Assembly: GCA_963920525.1 (NCBI GenBank)
Contig: OY986435.1
Location: 224,738,399 to 224,802,398 of the forward strand
DNA: 64,000 nucleotides
Reading direction: 5' to 3'
Source: Dichetophora obliterata
Lineage: Eukaryota > Arthropoda > Insecta > Diptera > Sciomyzidae
Shown here: one piece after another, positions 11,216 to 22,416 of the stretch
Numbering within the stretch: the first letter of the stretch is position 1
Layout of the letters: each line of letters opens with the position of its first letter
Translations under genes and position numbers: made by a program
The notes under the pieces: model-generated
Database searches by the model: none
Told to the model about the DNA's origin: nothing
Seen by the model: the letters and a program-made list of their open reading frames with translations, nothing else

Positions 11216-13210
11216 TTTCAAAAATGTGATTCACTTTGTTTTGAATCAATCAAATATGAATACTACTTTGGAAACCACTTATACTCATGGGCTTGAAGTG
11301 ATTCAAAAATGTTATTCACTTTATTTTGAATCAATCACATATAAGCACTACTTTCGAAAATACTTATACTTATTCATACTCATTTTTAAGTAAGTGGTTC
11401 ATTGATTCAAAAATGTGATTCGCTGTAGATCTCTGATACATATATTCACATTAGATGGCGTTTCTGGTACATACATTTTACAAAAGTATTTTGCATCCTC
11501 CCTGCCAGGCAGATTCTTACACTGGCATTCAATAAACACTAGTAGGCTGAAAAAAACCAAGACATTGCAAAAAATGAATGGTCTACTCATAAAAATTTGT
11601 TTTTGGAGGAAAATTTTTTTAATAGCTTCAAATCGAATTTTTTAATACATTAATGTAACTTTCAAATGTTATTATCATATAAAATTATCCGCTTACTTGA
11701 TTTTCGAAATTAGAATTTTACTTAATGTAAAACTGAAGCCAACAGCATCCCCCAAACCAATAATTTGGTACTTTTTGTTATCATTTTTCAAATTTATTTG
11801 CTCCCATCGTACAAAAAAATGCTTACTTTTTAAAATGAAATGCTCAAGGCTTGTTGGTAATTTAATATAGCTTATTAAAAAAACAAAAAAAAAGTAGAAA
11901 TCATATCATATTTGCCCAAGAAATAAATTTTTCTTTAAGGATGTTGTCTGGTATTATAGTTAAAAAAAAATTTTTTTTAGTTTATTTTAAAAGTACAATA
12001 TATTAAGAGTACACTGTAAAAATTCAGACCTAAATTCAAAATATTTAGCCTCATTATTGTGCGCCATATATTGTTTAAACTTTAAAAACGGTTTTCTCAA
12101 AACAAAGTTTTTTCGATCGGCCGGGTGTTTAAACAAGTCTATCGATCCGATTGGGCTGAAAATTTAATACGTTATTCTGTTTGCCATCGGCTCTCACAGG
12201 TAGTAGAATTATTTTTTTAATTATTTTTCCTTTTTTACTCCGATTTTCAGCAAAAAAAGGCGATTTCTTAAAAGCTATTTTTTGAAATCCGCAATTTTGT
12301 TACTTTTTAATTAAAATACATTTAATGTTAAATCAACTATCATGGCTTAAATGCATTATTGGTTGGAATGTACTTCACCATCTGCTGCACTAAATTTCGT
12401 TATAACAATGATTGGAAATTTTATTGAGTATCGCGAAATACAGAAATAAACTCGCGATCGAAGTTCATGATCGACTGTGTTGAGTCGCTAGTCATGGTAT
12501 TTGTCTGAGACTCTGCTCAGATTTGCCTTCTTGGATAGAACCATCAACGCAAGAAACCAAAGATTGCTCGTCGCTGCGCTTAAAAAAAATTCTTATATTT
12601 TGATGTTGCAGTTAATGTTTCAAATTTGAGCATGGATAGATTCAATACGTCAAACACTTACAAATTTTTTGACACATTGCTTGCGAGCGATTCAATCCGA
12701 TTGATACTAGCCACTGGATTTACAATAAAAATTACTGTAGCGCCAAGTAAATTGTACAAAGCACCAAAGTCGTATACGATGCAGCCGAAAGGGCAATAAA
12801 TTTAAAAATAAAATATAATATAAACCATAGAAAACGAAAAGCAGATGGTTCTGCAAGTCGTAGAAGAACCTCAAATACTTGTTCTTAAAAGAACAAAGAA
12901 AAAGGACATCATAAAAAATTTTCAGAAATGAGAATAATAAAAAATCGTAAATCCGGCTTAAAAAATATATTTTGGGCAAATATGATCCGATTTTATTTTT
13001 TTTTTTTTAATAAACTACACTAAATTACCAACAATCTAAAAGGATTTTATTTGAATAAAAGTTTATTGTTTTGTACGTGGGGAACAAATGAATTTGCAAA
13101 ATGATAACAAAAAGTACTGAATTTATGGTTTGGGGTGCTGTTGACTTAAATTTTACATTAATTAAAAATCTAATTTTAAAAATGAATTTAGCGGCTTATT
13201 CTACAAAATA

Positions 13211-14349
13211 CACGCAGAAAAATTACATTTTCGATTTTGATTGTCGCAAACATATTTCTTTTTACCATAAATATATCTCGCTTTTCTAACCATATTTTGT
13301 TTATCATACATATTGCAATTTTTGTGACAAGCATTTCAATATTTGCTTACAATTGCAGGTAAACATATTTTTATTGATGTGACAAAAAATATTTTTGTGG
13401 AAAACAATTCCAAAATATTTTTACGGTAAAATAATAAATTTTTTTACCACGAACATGTCATATTTGTCAGAAATATTATGTCAAAAATGTTACCTTATTG
13501 CTAATTGCACATTTTTGTTGCATTGTACATATGAAAAAGTTCAATGAACGAGCGCAAACATATTTCTATTTACCGTAAATATATTTTGTAATTTTGACCA
13601 TATTTGGTTTATCATACGTATTGCGATTTTTGTGACAATCATTTCAATGTTTGTCTGCAATTCCAGGTAAACATATTCTGATTGATGTGATAGCAAATAT
13701 TTTTGCGGAAAAATAAGTCTAGAATGTTCATATTTTATGCTTCTGAAAATAATACCATGCTTATCAGTGACTTTAGTCAGGCGACGATTAGTGGTGACCT
13801 AAGCTTCTGGTAAAGTGCTTGGCTCGTAAGCGGAAGAGCCACGGTTCAATACCAGTCCGGACAGAAAGTTTTTCAAAAAGTTTTTTCAATTGAATTAATA
13901 TTTCTGTTCAGCCGCAAGCAATGGCAAACCTCAAAGAGCAAAAAAGGAATAAATGAAGTAATAATTAAAGTTACAATAGAAGCAATAATAAGCTTACTTG
14001 CCCCAAAAATAATTTTATGTTTCAGCAAACATAATATATTTACTGCAACAAATAAGCTTATTTGCAGTGAACATTAAAGTGAATATAATTTGCTTTCGGA
14101 CAACATTTTATGTTTACTTTTGTTGCATTGTACACATAAAGTTCAATGACTGAGCGCAAACATATTTCTATTTACCGTAAATATATTTTGCAATTTTGAC
14201 CATATTTTGTTTATCATACGTATTGCGATTTTTGCGATTTACCGTAAAATAAAACACATTTCTTGTAAAAATTAACTATAAACAAGTTTTTAAACATAAT
14301 AGTATCCTTCGATATTATGTTTGTGTCAAATATATTTTTTTTCTGCGAG
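13211..14349. mobile_element. TIR element with tRNA-like internal region (copy A)
   Basis: The ends CACGCAGAAAAA and (inverted) CTCGCAGAAAAA sit between TA dinucleotides (13209-13210, 14350-14351). It interrupts the right arm of the larger inverted-repeat element. The block beginning 'CAAACATATTTCT' and 'TTTACCGTAAATATAT' is repeated near 13240, 13555 and 14157, so this copy is internally duplicated. A tRNA-like stretch lies at 13791-13864. Copy B is at 21897-23088. Confidence 0.65.
13791..13864 (+). other. tRNA-like sequence inside TIR element (copy A)
   Basis: A degenerate tRNA-like block: an A-box-like stretch (CTAAGCTTCTGG), an anticodon-loop-like CTCGTAA as in tRNA-Thr(CGU), and a B-box-like GGTTCAATACC. 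The acceptor stem does not pair, so this is not a functional tRNA. The homologous block in copy B is at 22154-22227. Confidence 0.45.
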
Positions 14350-14589
14350 TACTTAATTTTTGAGTACCTTTAATTTATTAAAAAAAAAAATCGGTTTGAA
14401 ACTACTGCAAAAATATCACCCAAAATCACATTTTTACAAGTAGACCATTCAGTTTTTTGCAAATTTTTTTTGGTTTTTTCAGCCTACTTGTGTTTATTGA
14501 ATCCAGTTTAAGAATCTGCCCTGGCAAGGAGGATCCAAGATACTTTTGCAAAAAAGTCACTTAATACACATATAAGTCAAAAAAATACA

Positions 14590-15924
14590 GTTAGACACGA
14601 AAAATTAACCCATATGTCAGAATACTAGCCTAAGTATAAATAAACTAAATAAATAAATAAATAGAGAGTTCTTTAACATACGCTACGTTAGTGTTGATTA
14701 TCGTTTACTGCTTTACAGACAGTTGATCGAATTTAGACTGCAGGCGATTCTAGTTTAATTTAATATGTTATGTTTTTATTATTTTATAAGAAAATTGTCC
14801 AGCAAAATATCAAAATGCGAAAAAGGTTCGCATTAGCCGAGTGACGTATTTGACTTATTTTTTTTTTTTGTCATTGTTTTTTTTACTGTGTATTACAATG
14901 TTTCTGTCTTCAAATCATTGCTTCCTGATTTTCAAGATTTTCACTTCCTGTCCACAACGCCGTGTTGACGTTTAATTTTAAACATAAAGTTTTTCATGCC
15001 AGCTGCACCTTCGTGGCACTCTTTGTCAAAGCCTGTTTCAGGAACTTCTTGCATCCATCCTCTCCTGTCGTCTAACACAACGACAATGAGAACGACGAGG
15101 ACGACGCACAGTGCGACTTTTTCAATTTTAGGGAGACAAAACTCAATTCACAAAAATTATTACAGCTAGAGAAATTTTCCTTAAAGATTTTGATGGTTGA
15201 AAAAATTGGTTGCAGCAAAAACGAAGCGTAATGGGTAAAATGTCACTCCTAACTACCATATAATTAGAAAAAAATGGCGACATAGGATTGATTTCGATTT
15301 TTTAGCTTCTTTAAAAATTAAAAAAAAACCTGTTTCTTTAAATGGATTCTATCGGCCCACTATCTTTCCTGCTTCCTTTTTTGTTGAATAATATGCTTAT
15401 ATTATGTAATTTAAGGAAAATTTTCAATCAATCAGAAACAGACGCATTAAGAGAGCCGCTTAATAACCTTTCCCCACTATTTTTTTTAAGATTGAAAATA
15501 GAAACTTATTTAGGACAGGATAGGCACTTTCTGTTTCTTAAAATATTTTCTAAACAGCTCAATGTAAAAATAAGCAATTTTTCATTAATTTTATTTTACT
15601 ACTAAAAATTAAAACAAAATTTAACTACGTTACATAAAAAAATTATACAAAAGAAAAATTACAAAAAAGACTTCTGCACTTCAGGACCTTGGTACACAAA
15701 AGAATGATAGACTCTTCGCAACAACAGGAATAACGCATGGAAGAAAAATTTATATAGCTTAGACTTTAAATGACCTAAAAACCTTAAAGCGTTTGTTTCT
15801 GAATGAAAAATGTTGGAGTTTCATAAACACGAAGAAGATATCCGATAGATTCCCTTAATTTATAAGATTTCTGATCGATCTACTAAAGATTTTGTAATAA
15901 TTTGTGCAATATTTGCTTATATTT
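14590..15924. other. No gene recognised
   Basis: A+T-rich, with a less biased patch at about 14940-15125 ending in GACGACGAGGACGACG-like sequence and the palindromic-type string CAGTGCGACTTTTT. An 87-codon open frame (15342-15605, plus) shows no recognised domain. I make no call. Confidence 0.4.
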
Positions 15925-15928
15925 TTAA

Positions 15929-16280
15929 CCCTTTCATGCCCGCTTTTGCTTACAGGCAACATTGTACTTATACGCTTATAAGTCCCGTTATTTTCATGTT
16001 TTTGACCAGGGATCGTCTCGCAAATGTGTTTATACAAAAAGTGCTTAAAACCATTTTTCATAATTGTTTTATTGTAAAACCAAGTGTACAATATAAATAC
16101 ATAAATGTGAAAGATATATATATGTACACACAAAAATTCATGAGAAAAGTTTTTAGTTCGTCCAAAAACTGCCCAGCGGTGCAAATAAGCAACATCCTGC
16201 AACTCACAAACCTGGGCACCAAGGGGTTTAAAATTTTTGAGAGTTCATATCAGACCCATTTTAATTCGGGCATGAAAGGG
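15929..16280. mobile_element. piggyBac-type MITE with TTAA duplication
   Basis: The ends are CCCTTTCATGCCCG and, inverted, CCCTTTCATGCCCG, a perfect 14-bp match. TTAA lies directly outside both ends (15925-15928, 16281-16284). TTAA target sites and CCC ends define piggyBac superfamily insertions. At 352 bp it cannot encode a transposase. The two overlapping open frames (15855-16202 minus, 15936-16316 plus) are shadows of the repeat. A diverged relative lies at 18375-18689. Confidence 0.85.
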
Positions 16281-16345
16281 TTAAATACTCATTTTCTTAG
16301 ACTGTTAAAATCTTGATAAAGACTATTTGAAAATTAAATTAACCA

Positions 16346-18370
16346 CAGCTAGCACAAAAAGGTTGTAAAAGTGTCGCAAAAGAGTCGCCAATACAGATAT
16401 GAGTCGTAATTGTAACGTAATTACAACTGAAGAAGCAGATATTTAACGCTTGCTTTGTAACAACTTAGGTTGCAATTAGGCTAAAAATGTGTAATAATAA
16501 TGTTTTAAATGTGTTGTTGGTGCAAACTTAAGTTGCACGCCACAAGATGAAACATACTTGAAACATCCAAAAAAAGTTTTTATTGTGTTATTCTTACGTT
16601 AAAATTTAGGTAAAATAGTGTGAATGTAAAATATTTTGTTTTATTGAAGTTATTTTTTGTTATGACAGATTTTAAACAAGAAAGGAGTACTGATGACATA
16701 AGTATTCCTGATTGAAAAAATAAGTTCTTAAAAAAATCTAAAATGTTTTGCATACACGTTTTTTTTTAATATTATAAGTAATAGAATCCTTAATATAATT
16801 TTCATTAAACCAGTGATCATTTTTTGGAGTGTATTTTAAAAGTCAAAGACAAATTGGAATGTAATAAGTAGATGTGAAATTAAATTGAAAATATGAAGAG
16901 TTATACTCTAAAATCTTACAACATAGTCCATTTTGTCGATGAATATTTGTGTTTTACCTCTAGAAAACTCACGCTCCACCCAAAAAATAAAAAAAATTTC
17001 AACATAATCTGGACATAACTAATATTTCGAGTTTTTAATTTCCGCATAATAATGTTTAACATATAGCTAGACACATGTTTTTAAGTTCCTAGTGTCATAT
17101 TGCACTGAAAATTCTAAAAGAAAATAATAAATACTTAATAAAATCGTATTTAAATTTATTCCAATCAAAATTCATAGTGTAAAAAAAAATCAAATATGGC
17201 GAGTATGAAGTTTTAAGACACTTTTTTCATAGTTCTTGCAACTGATTAATAACCTCAATACATAGGTCTTGCAACTAACTAAATATCAAAAGTTAAAAAT
17301 ATTTTTTTAAAGTTGTTGCAACTAAATAATGAACTTAATGAAGAATTTAGCTAAACCAATTTTATTCACAACTTCTTGCAACTGAATTATAACTCCAATA
17401 CAACGTTCATGTAACTAATTACATTATATAAGTTGCGATGGTTTTTTTAAAGTTCTTGCAACAGAATAATAACCTCAATACATCGTTCTTATATTAACCA
17501 AAATTTTGTAAGTTACAATTATTTTTTTTTAAGCTTGCAACAACTGAATAATAACCTCAATACAGCACAAGCTTGCAATGGCTATTTTCAATGTTTTTGC
17601 AACTTAATTAAAACCTCACTTTAACTTTATTTTTCCTAGCTACATTTTTTGAGTTATAATAATGTTTCCTAAAGTTGTAGCAACTGAATAATAACCCCAA
17701 TACAGCATAAGGTTGCAATGACTATTTCCAATGCTCTTGTAACTGAATTAAAACCTCATTTCAACCTTCTTGCAACAACACAAATTCTCTTAATTTCACA
17801 ATGATTCATTGCCATTCAACGAAAAATTTGTTCAATTGGACCAATAAAATGACTATAAAGTGACCAATAAAATTTATATTTTGCTTATAGCATTTTAGTG
17901 CGTCAGAGCAAAATTGGAAACATTTAGTTAGAATGATTTCCCTATAACTTAATAACACATCTTCAAACCGAAGTTTTGAACACTTAGTTTTTGTGACATT
18001 GATATAACTTAATATAAACATAAAGCAACTTAGTCGCATCTAGGTTGCTAACTCGTTACTGTATTTATTACAATTACAATACACAAACATTTTTAATAGA
18101 TGCTACAAAAAGAAATGTTGCACCAATGTTAATTTAACGTAAAAATTAATTTTTTTTTTAAATTTTATGAAACATTTTTACAACAAGTGCATTTATTCGT
18201 AACATAACTAACACCGCAGTTTAACTTATTTGCAACAAAATGAATGATTTTTTACAAATTACATTTATAAAACTTTAATACAACCCATTTGTGACTAAAT
18301 TTGTTCAAAAAACTGGAATACCAACTAATTATAAAATGTTTTTGTTACAAATCGAAATCTGTGCTAGCTG
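16346..18370. mobile_element. TIR element, ends CAGCTAGCAC, internally repetitive
   Basis: The left end CAGCTAGCACA is matched by an inverted right end (CAGCTAGCACAGATTT). I found no target duplication, so the class stays open, although CAGNT ends occur in hAT elements. The middle is a degenerate tandem array (17215-17790). The 77-codon frame at 17806-18039 (minus) shows nothing recognisable. Confidence 0.5.
17215..17790. repeat. Degenerate tandem repeat 'CTTGCAACTGAATAATAACC'
   Basis: At least seven variants of the phrase CTTGCAACTGAATAATAACC followed by TCAATACA recur at uneven spacing (about 60-110 bp). It is a decayed tandem array inside the CAGCTAGCAC element. Confidence 0.65.
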
Positions 18371-18374
18371 GAAA

Positions 18375-18579
18375 CCCTTTTATGTCCAAATTAACACGAG
18401 TGAGTCTAAAAAGTTTTTGAGATCAGATACGTGTTAGTCCTTACTCAATTATGAACTGACAAAAATTGAAAGTCCTTGGTGCCCGTGATCGTTAGATATA
18501 GGATGTTGCTTGTTTGCAACGTTGGGCAGTTATTGTACTTACTAAACACTTTTCTAATGATTTTTTTTTGTGCGTACAT

Positions 18580-18630
<51 letters not shown>

Positions 18631-18689
18631 TCTAAAAATATGAAAATAACGGCACTTAGAAGCCTATAAGTACACCGGCCAAGAAAGTG
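18375..18689. mobile_element. Diverged piggyBac-type MITE with expanded (CT)n
   Basis: Read in reverse, it parallels the element at 15929: TTAA, then CCC/CAC-type end, then 'CTTATAAGT' and 'CCGTTATTTTCAT' blocks, and later 'GGATGTTGC' and 'GGTGCCCG'. TTAA is present at 18690-18693; the left TTAA is lost where it abuts the CAGCTAGCAC element. It contains a (CT)n microsatellite. Confidence 0.6.
18582..18624. repeat. (CT)n microsatellite
   Basis: About 43 bp of uninterrupted CT dinucleotides inside the diverged piggyBac-type MITE. Confidence 0.95.
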
Positions 18690-19398
18690 TTAACATTTTT
18701 TTTTTTTCAAAATAGAATCTAATTACATTCAAAAGTAGCAGGGTCCAAGATCTCTCTTTGTAAAGAACCGCAACACCAAATTAGCTACAAATAGAGTTTT
18801 TGTAATGCAGGAATCAAATGTAAACATCACCATTTTTGTAAAAATTTTTATTTCTTAAAATCTAGTGAATGATATTTTATTAAACACGTACTAAAGAATT
18901 CTCTGTAAACAATGTTGACAATTTTTTTATCATGAGACAACACAAATAGATTTTTCTTAGAAGTCACACGTCAAAGGTCACATAAATCTGTTCATGTAAA
19001 AAGCTTTCAACGCTCAAATCGATTCCTACAATACTGAATGTTTGATCCTGCGCTTTGTTTATTGTCATAGAATAGTACAGTTTGACTGGAAATTCATTTC
19101 GTTTGAATTGATATGGTAGATCCATTAGTATGAATGGAATTCGTGAAATCAAATTCACTTTTTCAGTACCAACATCCGGGCAAAATGCTGCATTCAATCA
19201 AAAACGTTTTTTATAATGCACTTACAGGCATATATCAGTGCATAATTTAGGTGGATTAAGATTCAGTAGCAGCTCATTAATTTGCCTACTTGCTCGTTGG
19301 AAGATAATAAAATTGCTCTTTCCTTGAACCAAGTTAGAAACTTAGTACTTATCCCGAGAAACAATTTCGTATTTTGTGTCAATAAAGTAGCTGATATA

Positions 19399-20908
19399 AG
19401 GTTTGTTTTTTATATTTAACGCCACTTCGAAATTGTTGATTACTCCGTAACAGTTTGTTTACAACAACGACAATGTTCTGCAAATATGTTAATCTATGTA
19501 CAACAACAATAGTTAGCACGGGTGTAGTCTCTGCTGATAACAGTACAATAGTTATTGGTAGAAATCACTTTTAATGCTGTCTCATATTTATAACGCCACT
19601 TCAAACTGTCAATTAAATACCAACTAAATAAAGACATTTGTTACTTTCAAAGCTTTATTTTTATTAAATTACTGATCCTTTCACTCTAATAATATCGTAT
19701 ATACGATTCGGCATACTATTCACTAAGTTTTTTATTATGTTGGGCTCAATTTTACGCCATACTTCATGAATAACTGCTTTTAGTTCTTCCCCGGTTTCAA
19801 ACTTCCGGTTATCCTTATAAACTCGGCGAACTAAAATTCCCCATAAGTTCTCGATGGGATTGAGATCCGGTGAACGTGCTGGCCATTTGAGCACATCGAT
19901 TTCATTTACTTGAAACCAAGCATTTGTTTATCGACTCGTATGGATTGCAGCATTATCTTGCTGGAAAACCCACTCGGTCTGCCGGTTTTATTCCAAAAAC
20001 GGATTTAAACTGTTTTCCAGCACACGAGCATAATCGGAGCTTTTCATCCTTGAGCTAACAAACTGCGGTTCCAAACATTCTCGTGCTGAAAAGGCACCCC
20101 ACATCATAGCATTCCCTCCACCAAAATTTCGTTTGGAGAATCGCAGTGGTTCGCGCCGCAAATCGTTCCAATAATGCCGGAATCCATCTGGACCCTCCAG
20201 ATTCCATTTTTTCTCGTCGGAAAAAATGACCTGAGAATGTAAAGCTTTACTATTTGAACTTAGTTTAAAAAAATTTAGAAGCTTACGGATGGCCAATTTG
20301 TACCCATGTTTCTCCTTGCAAACTCCAAACATGCTCTCTTATGCGCAGCAGTAAGTGCAGGAACACACTTCATGAGTTCACTGCGAATGTGTTTGCACTC
20401 ATGCAGTTTACGCTCATCGTAGCTAGAGAGCTTTTTTTTCGTCCTGAACGTTTGGTTTTCCATAATTTTCTGGATTAGTCAAAAAATTTTGAATCACTCT
20501 GTGACTGCGATTAATTCTGCGACCGATTTTTCTAACTCCGTATCCCTCTTCTTTCAAAACCCCGATTTTTCCCTTTTCTTCATTACTTAGTTAAGTTACA
20601 CGCGGCATTTTAATTTTTGTTTATTTTAAGTTTATACCACTTACAAAACAAATGTTTAAACATTTTAAACTTTACACTTTGAACGCAAAAAAAAAGAATA
20701 ATTGCAAGTGGCGTTAAAAATATGAGACAGCATTAAAAGTGATTTCTACCAATAACTATTGTACCGTTATCAGCAGAGACTACACCCGTGCTAACTATTG
20801 TTGTTGTACATAGATGAACATATTTGCAGAACATTGTCGTTGTTGTAAACAAACTGTTACGGAGTAATCAACAATTTCGAAGTGGCTTTATATATATGAA
20901 ACAAACCT
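19399..20908 (-). mobile_element. Tc1-like element with about 225-bp TIRs, nested in copy A
   Basis: The inverted repeats (19399-19620 and 20680-20908) match over about 225 bp with only a handful of differences; ends are AAGGTTTGTTT. The TA duplication (19397-19398, 20909-20910) can be verified against uninterrupted copies B and C, which read GATATATGTC at the insertion point. The 1.5-kb length and long TIRs resemble Tc3-type elements. Confidence 0.9.
19664..20608 (-). pseudogene. Tc1/Tc3-like transposase (DDE), broken
   Basis: A cut-and-paste transposase relic of about 315 codons starting at M-P-R-V-T (20606-20608). The N-terminal helix-turn-helix region (G-R-R-I-N-R-S-H) is followed by the catalytic core: first Asp in V-I-F-S-D-E-K-K-W, second Asp in F-Q-Q-D-N-A-A-I-H, and the Glu in D-L-N-P-I-E-N-L-W. 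All three catalytic residues survive, but there is a stop near the start, stops around 19915-19975 and at least one frameshift near 20275-20460. It is a dead copy. Family assignment is firm; the Tc3-like subgroup is an inference from N-terminal similarity and long TIRs. Confidence 0.9.
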
Positions 20909-22153
20909 TATGTCCAGTGCCCGTGTCGGTAAATGTCCGACCTCTGCACCGAAAGAAGTGCTATTTCTGCAACACCTTGGGCAGGCACAATGTACGAACG
21001 AAGACCGATTTGGGCACTCGTCGGTTTATTGTGTCCGAATATAGTCTCTCATTTTTGAAAACTTTGTTGACAAAATACAGACTAGCTACGGTACTATTTC
21101 AGGTATCTTTCAAGGTACTTGTTGTGTATGTTTCAGGCACATTAAAGTTGAGATTCAGATCAGTTTCGATACATATAAGCTATTTTATTGACACAATATA
21201 TCATTGCTTTTCTCGGGTCCTGTTCGCTGAAGCTCGTTTGTATTCGGCTTAATATCAATGAGCGATTAATGTGTTTTCATAAACTTCGCTAATTTTTTGT
21301 TACTATCCCAAAGTTTTATAAATTAAATTGAGCCCGATACTCGGGACTTTTGTACCTGAGTAGTTTGGTACGGACACAAATAGTTTTTCGGGTAAATAAT
21401 TGATTTCAGGATAAACATTATCAATCAGTTCTTTAATATCGTTTACCAAAATGCAAATGTTGTTGTTTTCCAGATAAATACGTCCATTTTCTTTTAATAG
21501 CTGTTTATTTCATATATTAAGCAACAACTCTTCCAAAAAGTTTTTTTATTTGTGGAGAGCGATACTCTTGTTGTAATTTAATCAAATATAGTCAAAGGTA
21601 AGATCTTTTCAAAGAAACATTCATTTCATCACCACGTGTGCCCCTCTCGTCACAATAGGTTTAATTTGGTGAAAGTCTGCTGCGAACAAAATTGTGCATT
21701 CACCGAAATGTAAGTTTGAATTGCGCAAATCTCGCATTGTTCTATCTAATGTTTCGACGGAAGTCTTGTTTGACACAGTAGCCTCGTACCAAACTTATAA
21801 TGAGCAATCGCGCAATGTACAAAATGGACCTTTTGGAATATATTTCTTATAGAATGGTGAAAACCACATCATAATCCACTGCTTAGTTTAGAAGAATATT
21901 CAGAAAAATGACATTTTCAACTTTGATTGTAGCAAACATATTTCTATTTACCGTAAATATATTTCGCAATTCTGATCATATTTTGTTTATCTTACATATT
22001 GCTATTTTCGTGACAATAATTTCAATGTTTGTTTACAATTCCAGGTAAACATATTTTGACTGATGTGACAAAAAAATATTTTGTCACATGTTCATATTTT
22101 ATGCTTCTGAAAGTAATACCATGCTTACAGCGGCTGTAGTCAGACGAAGATTG

Positions 22154-22227
22154 GTGGTGGCCGTAGCCTACTGGTAGTGTGTTTCGCTCGTAAGCGAGAG
22201 AGCCACGGTTCAATCCCAGTGCGGACA
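22154..22227 (+). other. tRNA-like sequence inside TIR element (copy B)
   Basis: The better preserved of the two tRNA-like blocks: A-box-like TAGCCTACTGG (22164-22174), loop CTCGTAA as in tRNA-Thr(CGU), and B-box GGTTCAATCCC (22208-22218). Spacing between the boxes is tRNA-like. The acceptor arm is not paired, so it is at most a pol III promoter relic of the kind seen in tRNA-derived SINEs. Confidence 0.5.
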
Positions 22228-22416
22228 GAAAGTTTTTCAAAAGTTTTTATTCAATTGAATTAATATATCTGCTCAGCCGCAAATAATGGCAAACCTCAAA
22301 GAGCAACAATTAAAAAGGAATAAAGTAAGTAATAATAATTAATTAAAATACAATATAGCAACAAATAAGCTTACTTGCCCCAAAAAAATAATTTTATGTT
22401 GCAATAAACATAATAT

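Larger units (their letters stand above)
8885..11435. mobile_element. Composite hAT-like element, ends CAGAGATCTRCARCGAAT
   Basis: The left end CAGAGATCTGCAACGAAT and the inverted right end CAGAGATCTACAGCGAAT match except for two positions. The 8-bp flanks ATGCATAC and ATACATAT agree at six of eight positions, with both differences transitions. CAGNG ends and an 8-bp duplication point to hAT. The arms contain repeated blocks around 'GAGTATAAGTGGTTTC' and 'GATTGATTCAAAACAAA'. Those blocks recur in both orientations at 8990-9050, 10419-10540 and 11105-11430, which suggests internal duplication or self-nesting. No transposase is visible. Confidence 0.6.
11445..14585. mobile_element. Large element with about 480-bp inverted arms and 1-kb core
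   Basis: The left arm (about 11450-11930) is inverted in two pieces on the right: 12965-13208 and about 14350-14580. Matching landmarks include 'GTAGGCTGAAAAAAACCAA' near 11541 against its inverse near 14465, and 'TTTTTGTTATCATTTT' near 11774 against its inverse near 13098. The right arm is interrupted exactly by the element at 13211-14349. The core (11930-12965) has faint protein-like stretches but no frame long enough to classify. The short hydrophobic open frame at 12707-12979 on minus looks like chance. Confidence 0.6.
19353..21392 (+). mobile_element. CCCGAGAAAC-ended element, copy A, split by a Tc1-like element
   Basis: Begins CCCGAGAAACAATTT and ends with the inverse (slightly mutated, TTTTTCGGG). 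Without the inserted Tc1-like element it is about 528 bp, the same size as copy B (42439-42965) and close to copy C (61151-61657). It interrupts the Helitron helicase relic. An internal inverted pair around 'GTCAATAAAGTAGCTGATAT' is shared by all copies. No coding capacity is convincing. Confidence 0.8.
18850..21880 (-). pseudogene. Helitron Rep/helicase relic (helicase part), split by nested insertions
   Basis: Two blocks on the minus strand read as the C-terminal part of a Helitron PIF1-like helicase. The upstream block (about 21880-21395) has the R-T-M-R-D-L-R stretch and a Walker B-like A-A-D-F-H-Q. The downstream block (about 19350-18850) has the W-F-K-E-R-A-I-L and N-L-N-P-P-K-L-C motifs, then D-L-P-Y-Q-F-K-R, the helicase signature M-T-I-N-K-A-Q-D-Q-T, and the E-Q-I-Y-V-T stretch. 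Stops and frameshifts occur in both. The interruption is exactly the CCCGAGAAAC element at 19353-21392. Helitrons move by rolling-circle replication. The Rep domain and Helitron ends were not found, so this is a fragment. Confidence 0.85.

Noticed and set aside
13791..13864. A functional tRNA-Thr gene
   Set aside because: The acceptor arm does not pair and stems are imperfect; listed only as a tRNA-like block.
15855..16316. Two overlapping frames of 115 and 126 codons
   Set aside because: They span a 352-bp piggyBac-type MITE with perfect ends and TTAA duplication.
20824..21252. 142-codon plus-strand frame
   Set aside because: It runs from the TIR of the Tc1-like element into copy A of the CCCGAG element; the frame is broken in copies B and C.
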